A stretch of DNA of 18,780 nt from Bacteroidota bacterium (GTDB lineage Bacteria > Bacteroidota > Bacteroidia > Bacteroidales > WCHB1-69). Made by a program: the position numbers and the translations under genes. Of this stretch, positions 1-8,469 are shown in pieces; the first letter of the stretch is position 1; every line of letters starts with the position of its first letter. Under the pieces are notes generated by a model. It was not told the DNA's origin and made no database searches. It saw only the letters and a program-made list of their open reading frames with translations. The stretch is from positions 1 to 18,780 of the forward strand of contig JAEWNB010000004.1 of assembly GCA_023392945.1 (NCBI GenBank), in the 5' to 3' direction.

Positions 1-15
1 CCACAAAAATAAATA

Positions 16-666
16 ATGATTGAAATTAATAATATTGAAAAAAGCTACGGAGAACTTAAAGTATTAAAAAATATTAATATTCAAATAGATAACTCCAGTA
101 TTGTGACAATTGTCGGGGCTTCAGGTGCCGGTAAATCGACACTATTGCATATTATTGGTTCTCTTGATAGACCGGATAAAGGGGATGTTATTATTGATGG
201 AACTTCACTTTTTTCGTTGAATGATACTAAATTATCGGAATTTAGAAATAGAAAGATTGGTTTTGTTTTTCAGTTCCATCATCTGCTCCCTGAATTTACA
301 GCCATAGAAAATGTCGCTCTTCCCGCTCTTATTGCAGGAGTGAACCGCAAAGAGGCTTTACATAAATCTTTGGAAATTCTTGATTATCTGAAATTAAAAG
401 AGAGAATGAACCATAAACCCGCACAACTTTCCGGCGGAGAACAACAACGGGTTGCAGTAGCACGAGCCCTGATTAATAACCCCAGCCTAATCCTTGCAGA
501 TGAGCCCTCCGGAAATCTTGACTCTGAAAATGCTCAAAAACTACACCAACTTTTCTTTGACCTTCGTGACCAATTTCATCAAACTTTTATTATTGTTACC
601 CATAATAAAGAATTGGCGCAATTGTCAGATCGTACCATCTTGATAAAAGATGGTCTTATCAATTGA
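16..666 (+). CDS. lolD: LolD-like lipoprotein-release ABC transporter ATP-binding protein
   Basis: This is a 216-residue cytoplasmic ATPase subunit of the MacB/LolD/FtsE type, which powers a membrane partner; LolD homologues drive release of lipoproteins from the inner membrane. All ABC landmarks are visible: Walker A GASGAGKS (34-41), Q-loop Gln86, signature LSGGEQQ (138-144), Walker B LILADE (158-163) followed by PSGNLD, and switch His196. The length fits a stand-alone LolD. No LolC/E permease lies downstream in the window, so the partner is encoded elsewhere, as is common for lolD in Bacteroidota. The start ATG lies 15 bases into the window, so its promoter is not visible. pepD follows after 34 bases on the same strand and may be co-transcribed. 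The ABC ATPase call is certain; assignment to LolD rather than another exporter of the same subfamily is likely but not proven. Confidence 0.85.
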   Translation: MIEINNIEKSYGELKVLKNINIQIDNSSIVTIVGASGAGKSTLLHIIGSLDRPDKGDVIIDGTSLFSLNDTKLSEFRNRKIGFVFQFHHLLPEFTAIENVALPALIAGVNRKEALHKSLEILDYLKLKERMNHKPAQLSGGEQQRVAVARALINNPSLILADEPSGNLDSENAQKLHQLFFDLRDQFHQTFIIVTHNKELAQLSDRTILIKDGLIN

Positions 667-700
667 TTTTTAGTAATATTAACATCTTAAAAATATAATT

Positions 701-2164
701 ATGAACACTGAACTTAAAAAATTGTATCCGCCGAAATTGTGGGATTCTTTTGCTCACATTTGTGCTATTCCTCATCCTTCTAAACATGAAGACAAAATTT
801 TGTCCTGGTTGAAAGAGTGGGCAAATGAAAATAAAATCGAATTTAAACAAGATGAAACCGGTAATCTTGTCTTCTACAAAGCTGCAACCCCCGGAATGGA
901 AAACCGTGTTCCCGTTATTTTGCAAGGGCATATCGATATGGTGCCGCAGGCTAATAGTGATAAAAAACATGATTTTACAAAAGATCCTATTGAACCTATA
1001 ATTGGGGCTGACGGATGGTTGCGTGCAAATGGCACAACTCTTGGCGCTGATAACGGTATTGGTGTTTCTGCAGGACTTGCCCTGCTGATGTCTGATAATG
1101 TTTCTCATGGACCAATCGAGGTTTTTGTGACAGTTGATGAAGAAACCGGTATGACAGGAGCTTTTGGCCTTAAAAAAGATTTTTTGAAAGGAAAAATATT
1201 GATAAATCTTGATTCTGAAACAGAAGGCGAATTGTATGTGGGGTGCGCCGGTGGAATGGATGCGGTTTTCGAAATGAATTGTAAAACTGAACCTACTCCT
1301 GCAGCTATGAAAGGATTTATGATTTTTATCTCCGGCCTTAAAGGAGGTCACTCCGGAATGGATATTGTCCTTGGTCGTGCCAGCGCAAATAAGTTGATTA
1401 CTCGTTTTCTCGGAAAGGCTTATGAAAAGTTTGGAATCCGGATTTCCTCGGTTAGTGGTGGCAATTTGAGAAATGCTATTGCACGTGAAGCTGAAAGTGT
1501 TATTGCTGTTAATGCTAATAAAGTTGCTGATTTTGAATCTTTTGTAAAAGACTTTACTGAAACATTAAAAAAAGAATTCTCAGCAACTGAACCTTCTTTG
1601 TCAATCGATATTGCTTTTGTTGATACTCCTAAGGAGGTAATTGCAGAGGCCGATGCTTTGAGAATTATTAATATGGCTTATGCTTTGCCCCATGGAGTGA
1701 TGAGGATGAGCGATGAAATGAAAGATCTGGTAGAAACTTCTACTAACTTTGCTATTTTTATGGTTGAAAACGGCAAGATGTTTCTTGCCAATTTACTCAG
1801 AAGTTCTGTAGATTCTGCCAAAGATACTTTGGGCGATAAAATGAAAGCAATCGGTCAATTGGGTAATGCTACCGTTACTCTTTCAGGTGCCTATCCGGGC
1901 TGGAAACCCAATATGAATTCTCCAATCCTTAAAACTGCCCTTTCGGTTTATAAGAAAAAATATGGTCAGGAACCTAAAATTATGGCTATCCATGCCGGTC
2001 TGGAATGTGGCCTTTTCGGCGCTTCTTACCCTGATTGGGATATGATTTCTTTTGGACCAACTATTCTCCATCCACACTCTCCGGATGAAAGAGTTAATAT
2101 TGAAAGTGTTGGTAAATTCTGGGACTATCTTTTAGAAGTGCTTGCAAATGTGCCTAAAAAGTAA
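701..2164 (+). CDS. pepD: Aminoacyl-histidine dipeptidase (M20 family, PepD-type)
   Basis: This is a 487-residue cytosolic di-zinc peptidase of MEROPS family M20, expected to cleave Xaa-His and other dipeptides. Metal and catalytic motifs are at the usual places: GHIDMVPQ with His77 and Asp79, GADNGIG with the bridging Asp117, DEETGMTG with Glu147/Glu148, LDSETEGE with Asp171, and a C-terminal ILHPHSPDERV with His457/His459. These positions match the spacing of the well-studied E. coli PepD. The GLKGGHSGMDI motif (about 213-223) marks the M20 lid/dimerisation domain. The gene ends just before a strong terminator hairpin, so it closes the lolD-pepD unit. The start at 701 has no alternative ATG nearby, and the upstream leader is A/T-rich without a Shine-Dalgarno sequence. 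Confidence 0.93.
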   Translation: MNTELKKLYPPKLWDSFAHICAIPHPSKHEDKILSWLKEWANENKIEFKQDETGNLVFYKAATPGMENRVPVILQGHIDMVPQANSDKKHDFTKDPIEPIIGADGWLRANGTTLGADNGIGVSAGLALLMSDNVSHGPIEVFVTVDEETGMTGAFGLKKDFLKGKILINLDSETEGELYVGCAGGMDAVFEMNCKTEPTPAAMKGFMIFISGLKGGHSGMDIVLGRASANKLITRFLGKAYEKFGIRISSVSGGNLRNAIAREAESVIAVNANKVADFESFVKDFTETLKKEFSATEPSLSIDIAFVDTPKEVIAEADALRIINMAYALPHGVMRMSDEMKDLVETSTNFAIFMVENGKMFLANLLRSSVDSAKDTLGDKMKAIGQLGNATVTLSGAYPGWKPNMNSPILKTALSVYKKKYGQEPKIMAIHAGLECGLFGASYPDWDMISFGPTILHPHSPDERVNIESVGKFWDYLLEVLANVPKK

Positions 2165-2184
2165 GTAAACCTTTTTTTGATATT

Positions 2185-2216
2185 AATCCCGCTTAATAAA
2201 AAGCGGGATTTTTTTT
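2185..2216 (+). terminator. Rho-independent terminator after pepD
   Basis: A perfect 10-bp stem (AATCCCGCTT at 2185-2194 with AAGCGGGATT at 2201-2210) encloses a 6-base loop and is followed by an uninterrupted T run (2211-2216). It lies 20 bases past the pepD stop codon. Confidence 0.9.
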
Positions 2217-2332
2217 GCTTTCCGGTTCGGCACTTTATGCTTTAACATTGAGCCGTTTCCGGTGAAATGTTGAAGAAAAAATTGTTTGTAGTATTTATTA
2301 TTTCTGAATAAAAACTTTTTTTTATCCATGAT

Positions 2333-2362
2333 ATTGCAATTGTTGTTTTTTTTTTATCTTTG
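2333..2362 (+). promoter_or_regulatory. Bacteroidota-type promoter for the Omp28-like gene
   Basis: A -7 element TATCTTTG (2355-2362) matches TAnnTTTG. An ATTG (2333-2336) sits 18 bases upstream as the -33 element. The predicted transcript would have an A/T-rich leader of roughly 75-80 bases before the ATG at 2446. The surrounding stretch 2217-2445 holds no supportable gene. Confidence 0.6.
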
Positions 2363-2445
2363 CGGATGTTTTTTTATAAAAAAACTATTTTTATTATTTA
2401 AAACATTATTTTACAATCAATTATTTACAAAATTAAAACCTTCTT

Positions 2446-4158
2446 ATGAAAAAAATCTTATCAGTTTTTGTGCTGCTTTTATTTGCCGGATTTTCGGTTA
2501 TAGGGCAGACTTTCGTTTCAACCGTTCCTTCTAACAAAAATGTGATTTTGGAAGAATTTACCGGTAAGGATTGCCAATATTGTCCATGCGGTCATATTGT
2601 TGCAAATCAAATTACAGCAGCTCATCCTGACCGTTTTTGGGCTATTAATATTCATCAAGGTTATTATGCAACCGGAACACCTAATTATACTACTCCTTAT
2701 GGAGATAATATTCGGGCGCAGACAGGAATAACTAATTCCTGGCCGATGGCAACGGTTAACAGACATAAATTTTCTTCTCAAGATACTACTGCTTTAAGTA
2801 CAAGTTCTTGGACATCAGCTACGAACACAATTTTAGCTCAGTCTTCTTGTGTCAATGTAGCTGCTCAATCAACTATTGATTTTAGTAATCGATTGTTAAC
2901 AGTTGTTGTTGAAGTTTATTATACTGCAAATAGTAATTCTTCTACAAATTTATTAAATGTGGCACTCATTCAAAATAATATTATCGGACCTCAAGTTGTA
3001 AATACTTCATCTTGTAATAATCCATCCCAACAAGTGGGTACACAATACAGACACATGCACATGTTGCGTCATTTATTGACAGGTCAATGGGGCGAAACTA
3101 TCAACACTACTACTACCGGCACATTTTATACTAATACCTATACCTATACTATTCCTGCAAATCTAAACAATATTGAATATGTGCTTGAAGATCTCCAAGT
3201 TGTTGTTTTTGTTGCAGAAGGACATCAGGAAATTATTACCGGAAATGAGTCAGAAATTACTTACCTGAATGCTACTCCGAGATTGTCTGAAGTTAAAGAA
3301 ATAGAAACTTATTCCTGTGATGAGTCAGCCGTCTATGCTAAAGTTAGAAATATTACTCAAGATACAGTTTATTCTGTTGAAATTGAATACTCAGATGGAA
3401 CTAATACTAATTCTTTTATTTGGAGTGCTAGACCAATTGCTCCGGACAATTTAGATACAATTATTCTTCCCAATTTTACAATGACATCAGGTACTGATAT
3501 AAACTTGACTGTTGATATGATTAATGTTAATGGAGTTGATCCGCTGGTTGATGCAAAAAATATTATATTGTCTAAAGATGTTGCTCAAGGAGGTGGTTAT
3601 ATGACTTTGTTGATAGCAACTGACAGATATGCAAGCGAAACCACTTTTAAGATTTTTAAAGAAGATGGAAGTGTATTGCTTTCCGGAGGTCCTTGGAATA
3701 ATTTAGCTGCTAGTGGGACTACATTACGCTATTTTGCTATTCAACCTCCTACAGCAGGGTGCTATAAGTTGGAAGTATATGATGCATACGGAGATGGTAT
3801 TAATAGTGGCTATGGTGCCGGTTATATTAAAGTGTTTGATAATAACTCAAATCAAATCGTCTATAGCAATGGTCAGTTTGATTCACAGTTCAATTATTAT
3901 ATTAATGCAAATTATCCTTCTTCAATTGAAGAAAATTTGGATGAACTTTCTATTTATCCTAATCCAGCTGACAATTTGCTGAATATTCAGTCAAGTACTC
4001 AAATTCAATCAGTGGAAATTCTTAATATTCAAGGACAACTGATTATTAAAGAAGGAAATGTTAATCAGATTAATGTTTCAAGCCTTACTAATGGCGTTTA
4101 TATGATTCGTATTGCTACCAATAATGGAGTCAAAGTTCAGAAATTTGTGAAAGAATAA
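2446..4158 (+). CDS. Omp28-like secreted protein with T9SS type A sorting domain
   Basis: The 570-residue product begins with a clear signal peptide (residues 1-20, positively charged MKK then a hydrophobic core ending near VIGQ). Residues about 31-70 resemble the thioredoxin-like Omp28 region: VILEEFTGKDCQYCPCGH has cysteines at 43, 46 and 48 (CxxCxC), followed by WAINIH. A middle module (about 380-490) contains CYKLEVYDAYGDGIN, an acidic DxxGDG loop typical of beta-sandwich modules in Bacteroidota surface proteins. The last 70 residues (501-570) start with LSIYPNP and end with GVYMIRI and KVQKFVKE, the pattern of the type A C-terminal signal. The protein should therefore cross the inner membrane by Sec and the outer membrane by T9SS, then be attached or released at the surface. 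It is transcribed alone, between a promoter and a terminator. The biological role of Omp28 proteins is not well defined. Confidence 0.88.
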   Translation: MKKILSVFVLLLFAGFSVIGQTFVSTVPSNKNVILEEFTGKDCQYCPCGHIVANQITAAHPDRFWAINIHQGYYATGTPNYTTPYGDNIRAQTGITNSWPMATVNRHKFSSQDTTALSTSSWTSATNTILAQSSCVNVAAQSTIDFSNRLLTVVVEVYYTANSNSSTNLLNVALIQNNIIGPQVVNTSSCNNPSQQVGTQYRHMHMLRHLLTGQWGETINTTTTGTFYTNTYTYTIPANLNNIEYVLEDLQVVVFVAEGHQEIITGNESEITYLNATPRLSEVKEIETYSCDESAVYAKVRNITQDTVYSVEIEYSDGTNTNSFIWSARPIAPDNLDTIILPNFTMTSGTDINLTVDMINVNGVDPLVDAKNIILSKDVAQGGGYMTLLIATDRYASETTFKIFKEDGSVLLSGGPWNNLAASGTTLRYFAIQPPTAGCYKLEVYDAYGDGINSGYGAGYIKVFDNNSNQIVYSNGQFDSQFNYYINANYPSSIEENLDELSIYPNPADNLLNIQSSTQIQSVEILNIQGQLIIKEGNVNQINVSSLTNGVYMIRIATNNGVKVQKFVKE

Positions 4159-4180
4159 ATTCTCTGAGTCTTATATATGA

Positions 4181-4212
4181 AAAAAGGGCATTCGAAAGAA
4201 TGCCCTTTTTTG
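4181..4212. terminator. Bidirectional terminator between convergent genes
   Basis: A perfect 13-bp stem (4181-4193 pairing with 4198-4210, G/C core GGGCATTC) has a GAAA tetraloop and is flanked by an A run and a T run. It can therefore terminate both the Omp28-like gene (+) and the 772-residue minus-strand gene, whose stop codon at 4215-4213 abuts it. Confidence 0.9.
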
Positions 4213-6531
4213 TTAAAACCCTCTCTGTGTTCTGGATGAGGTGGATATAACACTGCTCCTCGACCTGGATGAACCGGAAGATATTGTTGCCTTTGTGGAA
4301 GGCTTTGCAACAGTTTTACTTACGGAAGTTGTCGTTGCCTTTGTACTGGGAGCTTTTGGCTTTACTGAATTTACGGTAGTTGGCTTTTGAACTTCAGCAG
4401 GTTTTGTTGAGGCTACAATTACAGGTTGCTCTATTGCTTTCTTCTCTTGCTCATAAGTCTGTGTTGGCTTGTAATTTGACTTCTTATAGTTGGTCATGGA
4501 ATTGACTCTGCTTATTTTAGACGATATATTGTGCCCGCCGGTTGTGATAAAATCGTTAAAAGTAACAATGATAGAAGGAGTTTTAAGGTATCTTGCAGAA
4601 GAATGACTTAAAGAAGAGACAAAATAGTTCTTTACGTCACTAAGGTCGATATTAAAAATATCGAGATTGTGCTTTCCGATGGTTCTCATCAATTGATTTA
4701 CTTTTCGGCCTAATAACATAGTGTTATAACTTTCCTGACTGTTTATTTTGAAACCACGTGGGTAGGCTAAGAACTTTGCCAGCTTCTCAAATTGCTCTTC
4801 CGAAAGTAGATTTAATCTGCTTTTAACGGCTAACATCTCTTTTTCAATATATTGGCTATTGTTTTTTTGGACATCGGAAAATATTCTACCTTTTTGCTCT
4901 TCGTTATAGTTTATGCGATATCTGTTTTCATTGTCTTGAAGTTGTTCAATAACTTTTTCTTTATGATAGCGTATAAAATTTCTTTCTGAAAGAGAATCGG
5001 CAAAATGTTGGATATCTGTATTGCTCATCTCTTTGAATAATTTCAAGAGATTTCTGGTGGGTTTTAAGAGCAGAAAAGGTTTATTCCCCGGAAATGCGGA
5101 ATGAATATCTCCGGAATATCTGATCCCATTGTCCATAAAAAGTTGATAGAGGGCAGTGTATTGTACAACTCTTACCAAATCAGTATTGCCAAGGGTGGCG
5201 AAATAGTAATAGGCTTGATTCTCATATTGTGAACCTACCGATTGACTTCGTTCTTGAGAGTTGAAATAGGAGACGGGTAGCGATCCGGTTCTGTTCAAGG
5301 TATAAAGGGTGATCCTACTTTCCAGGTCGATGGCATACATGGCATTAGCACTGTTCCAGTTATAAACGAGTTCATTGAGCCCCAGTTTTTTAAACAAAGG
5401 TCGATTGAAAGGATAGTATCCCGGTTCAGGATAGTGGTAGTACTCTTCTTTGATAGTTCCTTTTTCGGACCAATCCTTGAGCAAAATGTCGGTAATGGTC
5501 ATCAAATGACCGAATTCGGTGTTTTCAAGTTCTCTGCTCAGATAGGTAGGGCACCAGTCTTTTCCATTCATCATTTTGCCGGCCAAAAAATCATTAATAT
5601 CCAAACTTTGGGCAAGTTCCTTTTCGGTAATGGAGGCTAATAACAGAACAGATTCAATGTTGAGTGGGGGCAGCTCATAAATGGGAGATTCGCGTTCACG
5701 ACCGATAATGACCAATGTGGCAGAGTCGGCTAAAGCTCCGAGAATTAGGTCTGCATCCAAAGTGAATTGACGAATGTAGGGAAGCTGTGATTTTAAATCG
5801 CTGTTTTTGGCAATTGCCCACGCTACAAAGCCTGGTAATTTGCTGAAATAGACACCCCGTTTTTTGTTTTTAAAGATACTCTCTACAGTCAGTCTCTTAT
5901 TGGTATCATTCCCCTGAATAAACTGTTCATCTTGCTTTAAAAACCAGTCGTTGAATTCGCTGAGGCTTATTTGATAATCAAGGTTAGATTTTGAAAAATA
6001 TACTTTTTTATTATTTGCAGGTAATGTAATATGAAAAGGTTTATAGTCTGATAGGTATAATTCTTTGGAAAGTCTGGCAACGAGATTGTCAATATTTTCA
6101 TTGGTGGCATTGGCCAAAGAGATTACAATGTCAGTTACTCTTCCGTCATAACCCATTCTATGATATTTTGTTTTGACCTGATGAGTGAATTTTGATAAAA
6201 TGGATTTGAGACTGTCGGTTTCAAAATAGGGGGGTGGTTCGGAAATTAAAATCATTTTACTGCTGTCTTCAAAACTGCAAACCCCAATAGTTTGAAAGTG
6301 AAAACGATAATTTTTCCTAAAGTCTTTATATACCGAGTCACTCTTTTGTGATACAAGACGGGTGGCAATGTCATAATTCTGATTCGGGATATATTCATGT
6401 ACCAGTATCTCGGCACTCTTTCTTTTAATAGTCTCTACAAAATTATGATTGAAAAAAGTAAAGTAAATTACTCCTGTCAGTATCAGGACAAGGCCTGAAA
6501 TAAGGATCGTCCGTTTGGTGATTTTATTCAT
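4213..6531 (-). CDS. Membrane-anchored protein of unknown function, 772 aa
   Basis: I do not recognise a family. One hydrophobic segment near the N-terminus (about residues 8-27, RTILISGLVLILTGVIYFTF) follows a basic MNKITKR start, so a type II single-pass anchor with the bulk in the periplasm is likely; there is no lipobox. The body (about 30-690) is a mixed alpha/beta-looking sequence without internal membrane segments. The last ~90 residues are low complexity, rich in Lys, Pro, Thr and Ser, and end in a Ser/Arg-rich tail (SRSRSSVIST then SSRTQRGF), which looks like a flexible surface or nucleic-acid/peptidoglycan-contacting extension. The gene starts 23 bases after aroB on the same strand and ends at a bidirectional terminator, so the pair is probably one transcript. 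The association with aroB may be positional only. It is a real gene by length and codon use; its function is unknown. Confidence 0.8.
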   Translation of the reverse strand: MNKITKRTILISGLVLILTGVIYFTFFNHNFVETIKRKSAEILVHEYIPNQNYDIATRLVSQKSDSVYKDFRKNYRFHFQTIGVCSFEDSSKMILISEPPPYFETDSLKSILSKFTHQVKTKYHRMGYDGRVTDIVISLANATNENIDNLVARLSKELYLSDYKPFHITLPANNKKVYFSKSNLDYQISLSEFNDWFLKQDEQFIQGNDTNKRLTVESIFKNKKRGVYFSKLPGFVAWAIAKNSDLKSQLPYIRQFTLDADLILGALADSATLVIIGRERESPIYELPPLNIESVLLLASITEKELAQSLDINDFLAGKMMNGKDWCPTYLSRELENTEFGHLMTITDILLKDWSEKGTIKEEYYHYPEPGYYPFNRPLFKKLGLNELVYNWNSANAMYAIDLESRITLYTLNRTGSLPVSYFNSQERSQSVGSQYENQAYYYFATLGNTDLVRVVQYTALYQLFMDNGIRYSGDIHSAFPGNKPFLLLKPTRNLLKLFKEMSNTDIQHFADSLSERNFIRYHKEKVIEQLQDNENRYRINYNEEQKGRIFSDVQKNNSQYIEKEMLAVKSRLNLLSEEQFEKLAKFLAYPRGFKINSQESYNTMLLGRKVNQLMRTIGKHNLDIFNIDLSDVKNYFVSSLSHSSARYLKTPSIIVTFNDFITTGGHNISSKISRVNSMTNYKKSNYKPTQTYEQEKKAIEQPVIVASTKPAEVQKPTTVNSVKPKAPSTKATTTSVSKTVAKPSTKATISSGSSRSRSSVISTSSRTQRGF

Positions 6532-6554
6532 AGATAGAGTTTGATTATGAGATA

Positions 6555-7598
6555 TTACATAAAAAGAAATGTAAGGCTTTCTTTGATTTCTTTCTCATTG
6601 GTGGATTGGTCGGGAATTCCTTTCCCGATTGCTGAAAGCAGGGTGACATTGATGAAGTCAGCTCTGTTTTTTTTATCATATAAAGCTATTTTATAGATTA
6701 ATTCAAAATCTTCAGAAGGAACCATAGGAATAAAATAATGGCGGCTTATAAAATCTCTGATGGCAATAGCCTCTTCTTTTGAAATTAATTGGTGCAAATG
6801 AGAGATCCAGGATTCACAACAAATTCCCATTGTAACTGCATGTCCGTGAGAGAGCTTTCTTTTCCTGGTGAGATAATAGCTTTCAAGTGCATGACCAATA
6901 GTATGACCGAAATTTAAGACATGACGTTTACCTTCGTCATAAAGGTCTTCTTTAACTATATTTTTCTTATAATTTGCAGCTTTATTAATCCATTCAAACT
7001 GTATGGAATTTAGATTAATTTTGGGGATATCTTGAAGTTCATTCCATAATGAAACATCTCCAATCAAAGCATATTTTATCAATTCTCCGAATCCGCTCAT
7101 CAATTCCCGATGTGGTAAGGAAGTTAGAAAAGATTCATCTTTAAAGACTTTTTGGGGCAATTGAATTGTTCCAACAGCATTTTTGATATGGTTGACATTG
7201 ATGCCATTTTTACCTCCGATGGCTGCATCAATCATAGCCAAAAGTGTAGTAGGAATATTTACAAAGTGAATTCCCCTTTTGTAGGTTGCCGCAACAAATC
7301 CACCGATATCACAGATGGTTCCACCTCCTAAATTTACTATCAAAGCGTTTTTGGGAATATTGTTTTTAAGCAACTCTTTCCAAATAGTGAATACAGATTC
7401 TATGTTTTTGCTTACTTCACTGCCCTTTATTATCAAACTAAAGATAGGACAGTCAACCGATAAGCCTGCCGGATAATTTGGGTGTAAGGCTGCTACTTGA
7501 TTATCCACAATAAAAAAAAGAGAAGAGTAGGGGCTTATCGAAAGAAATTCCTGAAGCTCATTTATCGAGTGATAAGGGAGAATTTTATTTTGAGACAT
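6555..7598 (-). CDS. aroB: 3-dehydroquinate synthase
   Basis: This 347-residue cytosolic enzyme makes 3-dehydroquinate from DAHP, the second step of the shikimate pathway to aromatic amino acids, using NAD and a divalent metal. The NAD-binding glycine motif NLGGGTICDIGGF (89-101), the PTTLLAMIDAAIGGKNGIN segment (116-134), GELIKYALIGD with metal ligand Glu172, LNFGHTIGHALE with His232, and LSHGHAV with His251 are all present, so it should be active. The length is normal. The ATG at 7598 lies about 47 bases downstream of a TAACTTTG -7 element on the minus strand. No other aro gene is in the window; the downstream partner is the 772-residue membrane-anchored protein. Confidence 0.96.
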   Translation of the reverse strand: MSQNKILPYHSINELQEFLSISPYSSLFFIVDNQVAALHPNYPAGLSVDCPIFSLIIKGSEVSKNIESVFTIWKELLKNNIPKNALIVNLGGGTICDIGGFVAATYKRGIHFVNIPTTLLAMIDAAIGGKNGINVNHIKNAVGTIQLPQKVFKDESFLTSLPHRELMSGFGELIKYALIGDVSLWNELQDIPKINLNSIQFEWINKAANYKKNIVKEDLYDEGKRHVLNFGHTIGHALESYYLTRKRKLSHGHAVTMGICCESWISHLHQLISKEEAIAIRDFISRHYFIPMVPSEDFELIYKIALYDKKNRADFINVTLLSAIGKGIPDQSTNEKEIKESLTFLFM

Positions 7599-7644
7599 AT
7601 ATAACAGTTGTTACGCAGATTATAAAAGGATTTTTTTTAATTTA

Positions 7645-7652
7645 CAAAGTTA
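7645..7652 (-). promoter_or_regulatory. Putative -7 element of the aroB promoter
   Basis: Read on the minus strand, 7652-7645 is TAACTTTG, a full match to TAnnTTTG, placed about 47 bases before the aroB start codon. The -33 region is not a clear TTTG, so strength is uncertain. Confidence 0.45.
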
Positions 7653-7669
7653 CTTATTTTTGAAATAAG
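7653..7669. promoter_or_regulatory. Perfect inverted repeat in the aroB / CCG-protein divergent promoter region
   Basis: CTTATTT (7653-7659), TTG, AAATAAG (7663-7669) form a perfect 7-bp dyad. It sits directly upstream of the aroB -7 element and about 25 bases upstream of the -7 of the divergent gene, the right place for a regulator site. No T tail makes it a terminator. The operator role is inferred from position only. Confidence 0.35.
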
Positions 7670-7693
7670 AAAGCAGTATTAAATTATTTAGTT

Positions 7694-7701
7694 TAATTTT
7701 G
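7694..7701 (+). promoter_or_regulatory. Putative -7 element for the LutA-like gene
   Basis: TAATTTTG matches TAnnTTTG and lies 22 bases before the ATG at 7724, a short-leader arrangement. A -33 element at normal spacing is not obvious. Confidence 0.45.
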
Positions 7702-7723
7702 CAAACTATAATCCTTAAAAAAG

Positions 7724-8464
7724 ATGTCAGAACAAAAGAAAAAGAATCCGGTTAATTTATTTATTCCATGTGACATGGATATGTTCAGTCCGAATATTCC
7801 CTATAGTGTAATTTCTTTATTGGATAAAATCGGAGATGAATGTTACTATAATGAAAATTCAACTTGTTGTGGAAGAAGATTTTATTTTGAAGGAGCTATT
7901 GACAATGCCAAAATTCTTGGAGAAAAGCTTATGTCTGAGTATAATTGTAAATATCCAATGGTGGTGCCTTCTTCTGCCTGTGTGGGTTTTATCAAAAATT
8001 ATTACAAGCAGTTATTCGAAAATGTGAGAGTGCCCGCAGAATTAAAAATGTTTACCCATAATATTTACGAACTTACTGATTATATTGTTAATGTTAAAGG
8101 AATAACTAATTTGGGAAATTCATTTAATCATCGGGTTTTTTATTTTAAATCCTGTTCGGCAAGAAATCTTTATAAACTGGATGATGAACCGGAAATATTG
8201 TTGCGTAATACTTTAGGACTTGATTTGTTGACTGATCCTGAAATGAATTTGTGTTGCTCTGCCAATAGTCGTTTTGCCTATTCAAATCCCGAAACTTCCG
8301 ATATTATGCTTGAGCAAATTATCAATAAAATATATATGCACGGAGCGCAATATGTTACTTCTACCGATATTCATTGTTTGCAAGCTATGGATGCCTTTAT
8401 TCAGGCAAAAGGAATCGGACTTGAAGTTATTCACATTGCCGACATATTAAACGGGGAAAAATAA
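7724..8464 (+). CDS. (Fe-S)-binding protein, LutA/YkgE family (two cysteine-rich CCG domains)
   Basis: This 246-residue soluble protein has two cysteine-rich domains of the type found in LutA, glycolate oxidase subunit GlcF and heterodisulfide reductase subunit B. Domain 1 has Cys16 (FIPCDMD), Cys48-Cys49-Gly50 and Cys86 (SSACVGF). Domain 2 has Cys144 (KSCSARN), Cys177-Cys178-Ser179 and Cys218 (STDIHCL), so the second CCG motif is CCS while every cysteine is kept. The length equals that of LutA. In LutABC this subunit works with a ferredoxin-like LutB and with LutC in lactate oxidation, but neither partner is adjacent here, so the electron donor or acceptor and the substrate cannot be named. 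It is divergent from aroB and convergent with trkH, with only 5 bases between the stop codons and no terminator visible. Confidence 0.85.
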   Translation: MSEQKKKNPVNLFIPCDMDMFSPNIPYSVISLLDKIGDECYYNENSTCCGRRFYFEGAIDNAKILGEKLMSEYNCKYPMVVPSSACVGFIKNYYKQLFENVRVPAELKMFTHNIYELTDYIVNVKGITNLGNSFNHRVFYFKSCSARNLYKLDDEPEILLRNTLGLDLLTDPEMNLCCSANSRFAYSNPETSDIMLEQIINKIYMHGAQYVTSTDIHCLQAMDAFIQAKGIGLEVIHIADILNGEK

Positions 8465-8469
8465 TCTCT

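Noticed and set aside
659..1351. 230-residue minus-strand ORF opposite pepD
   Set aside because: It is a shadow frame of a certain gene, with unlikely composition (many Phe, Ile, Arg, His) and no domain.
2328..2534. Small + ORF rich in Phe/Leu overlapping the Omp28-like gene start
   Set aside because: It covers a T-rich promoter and leader in another frame; the composition is an artefact of T runs.
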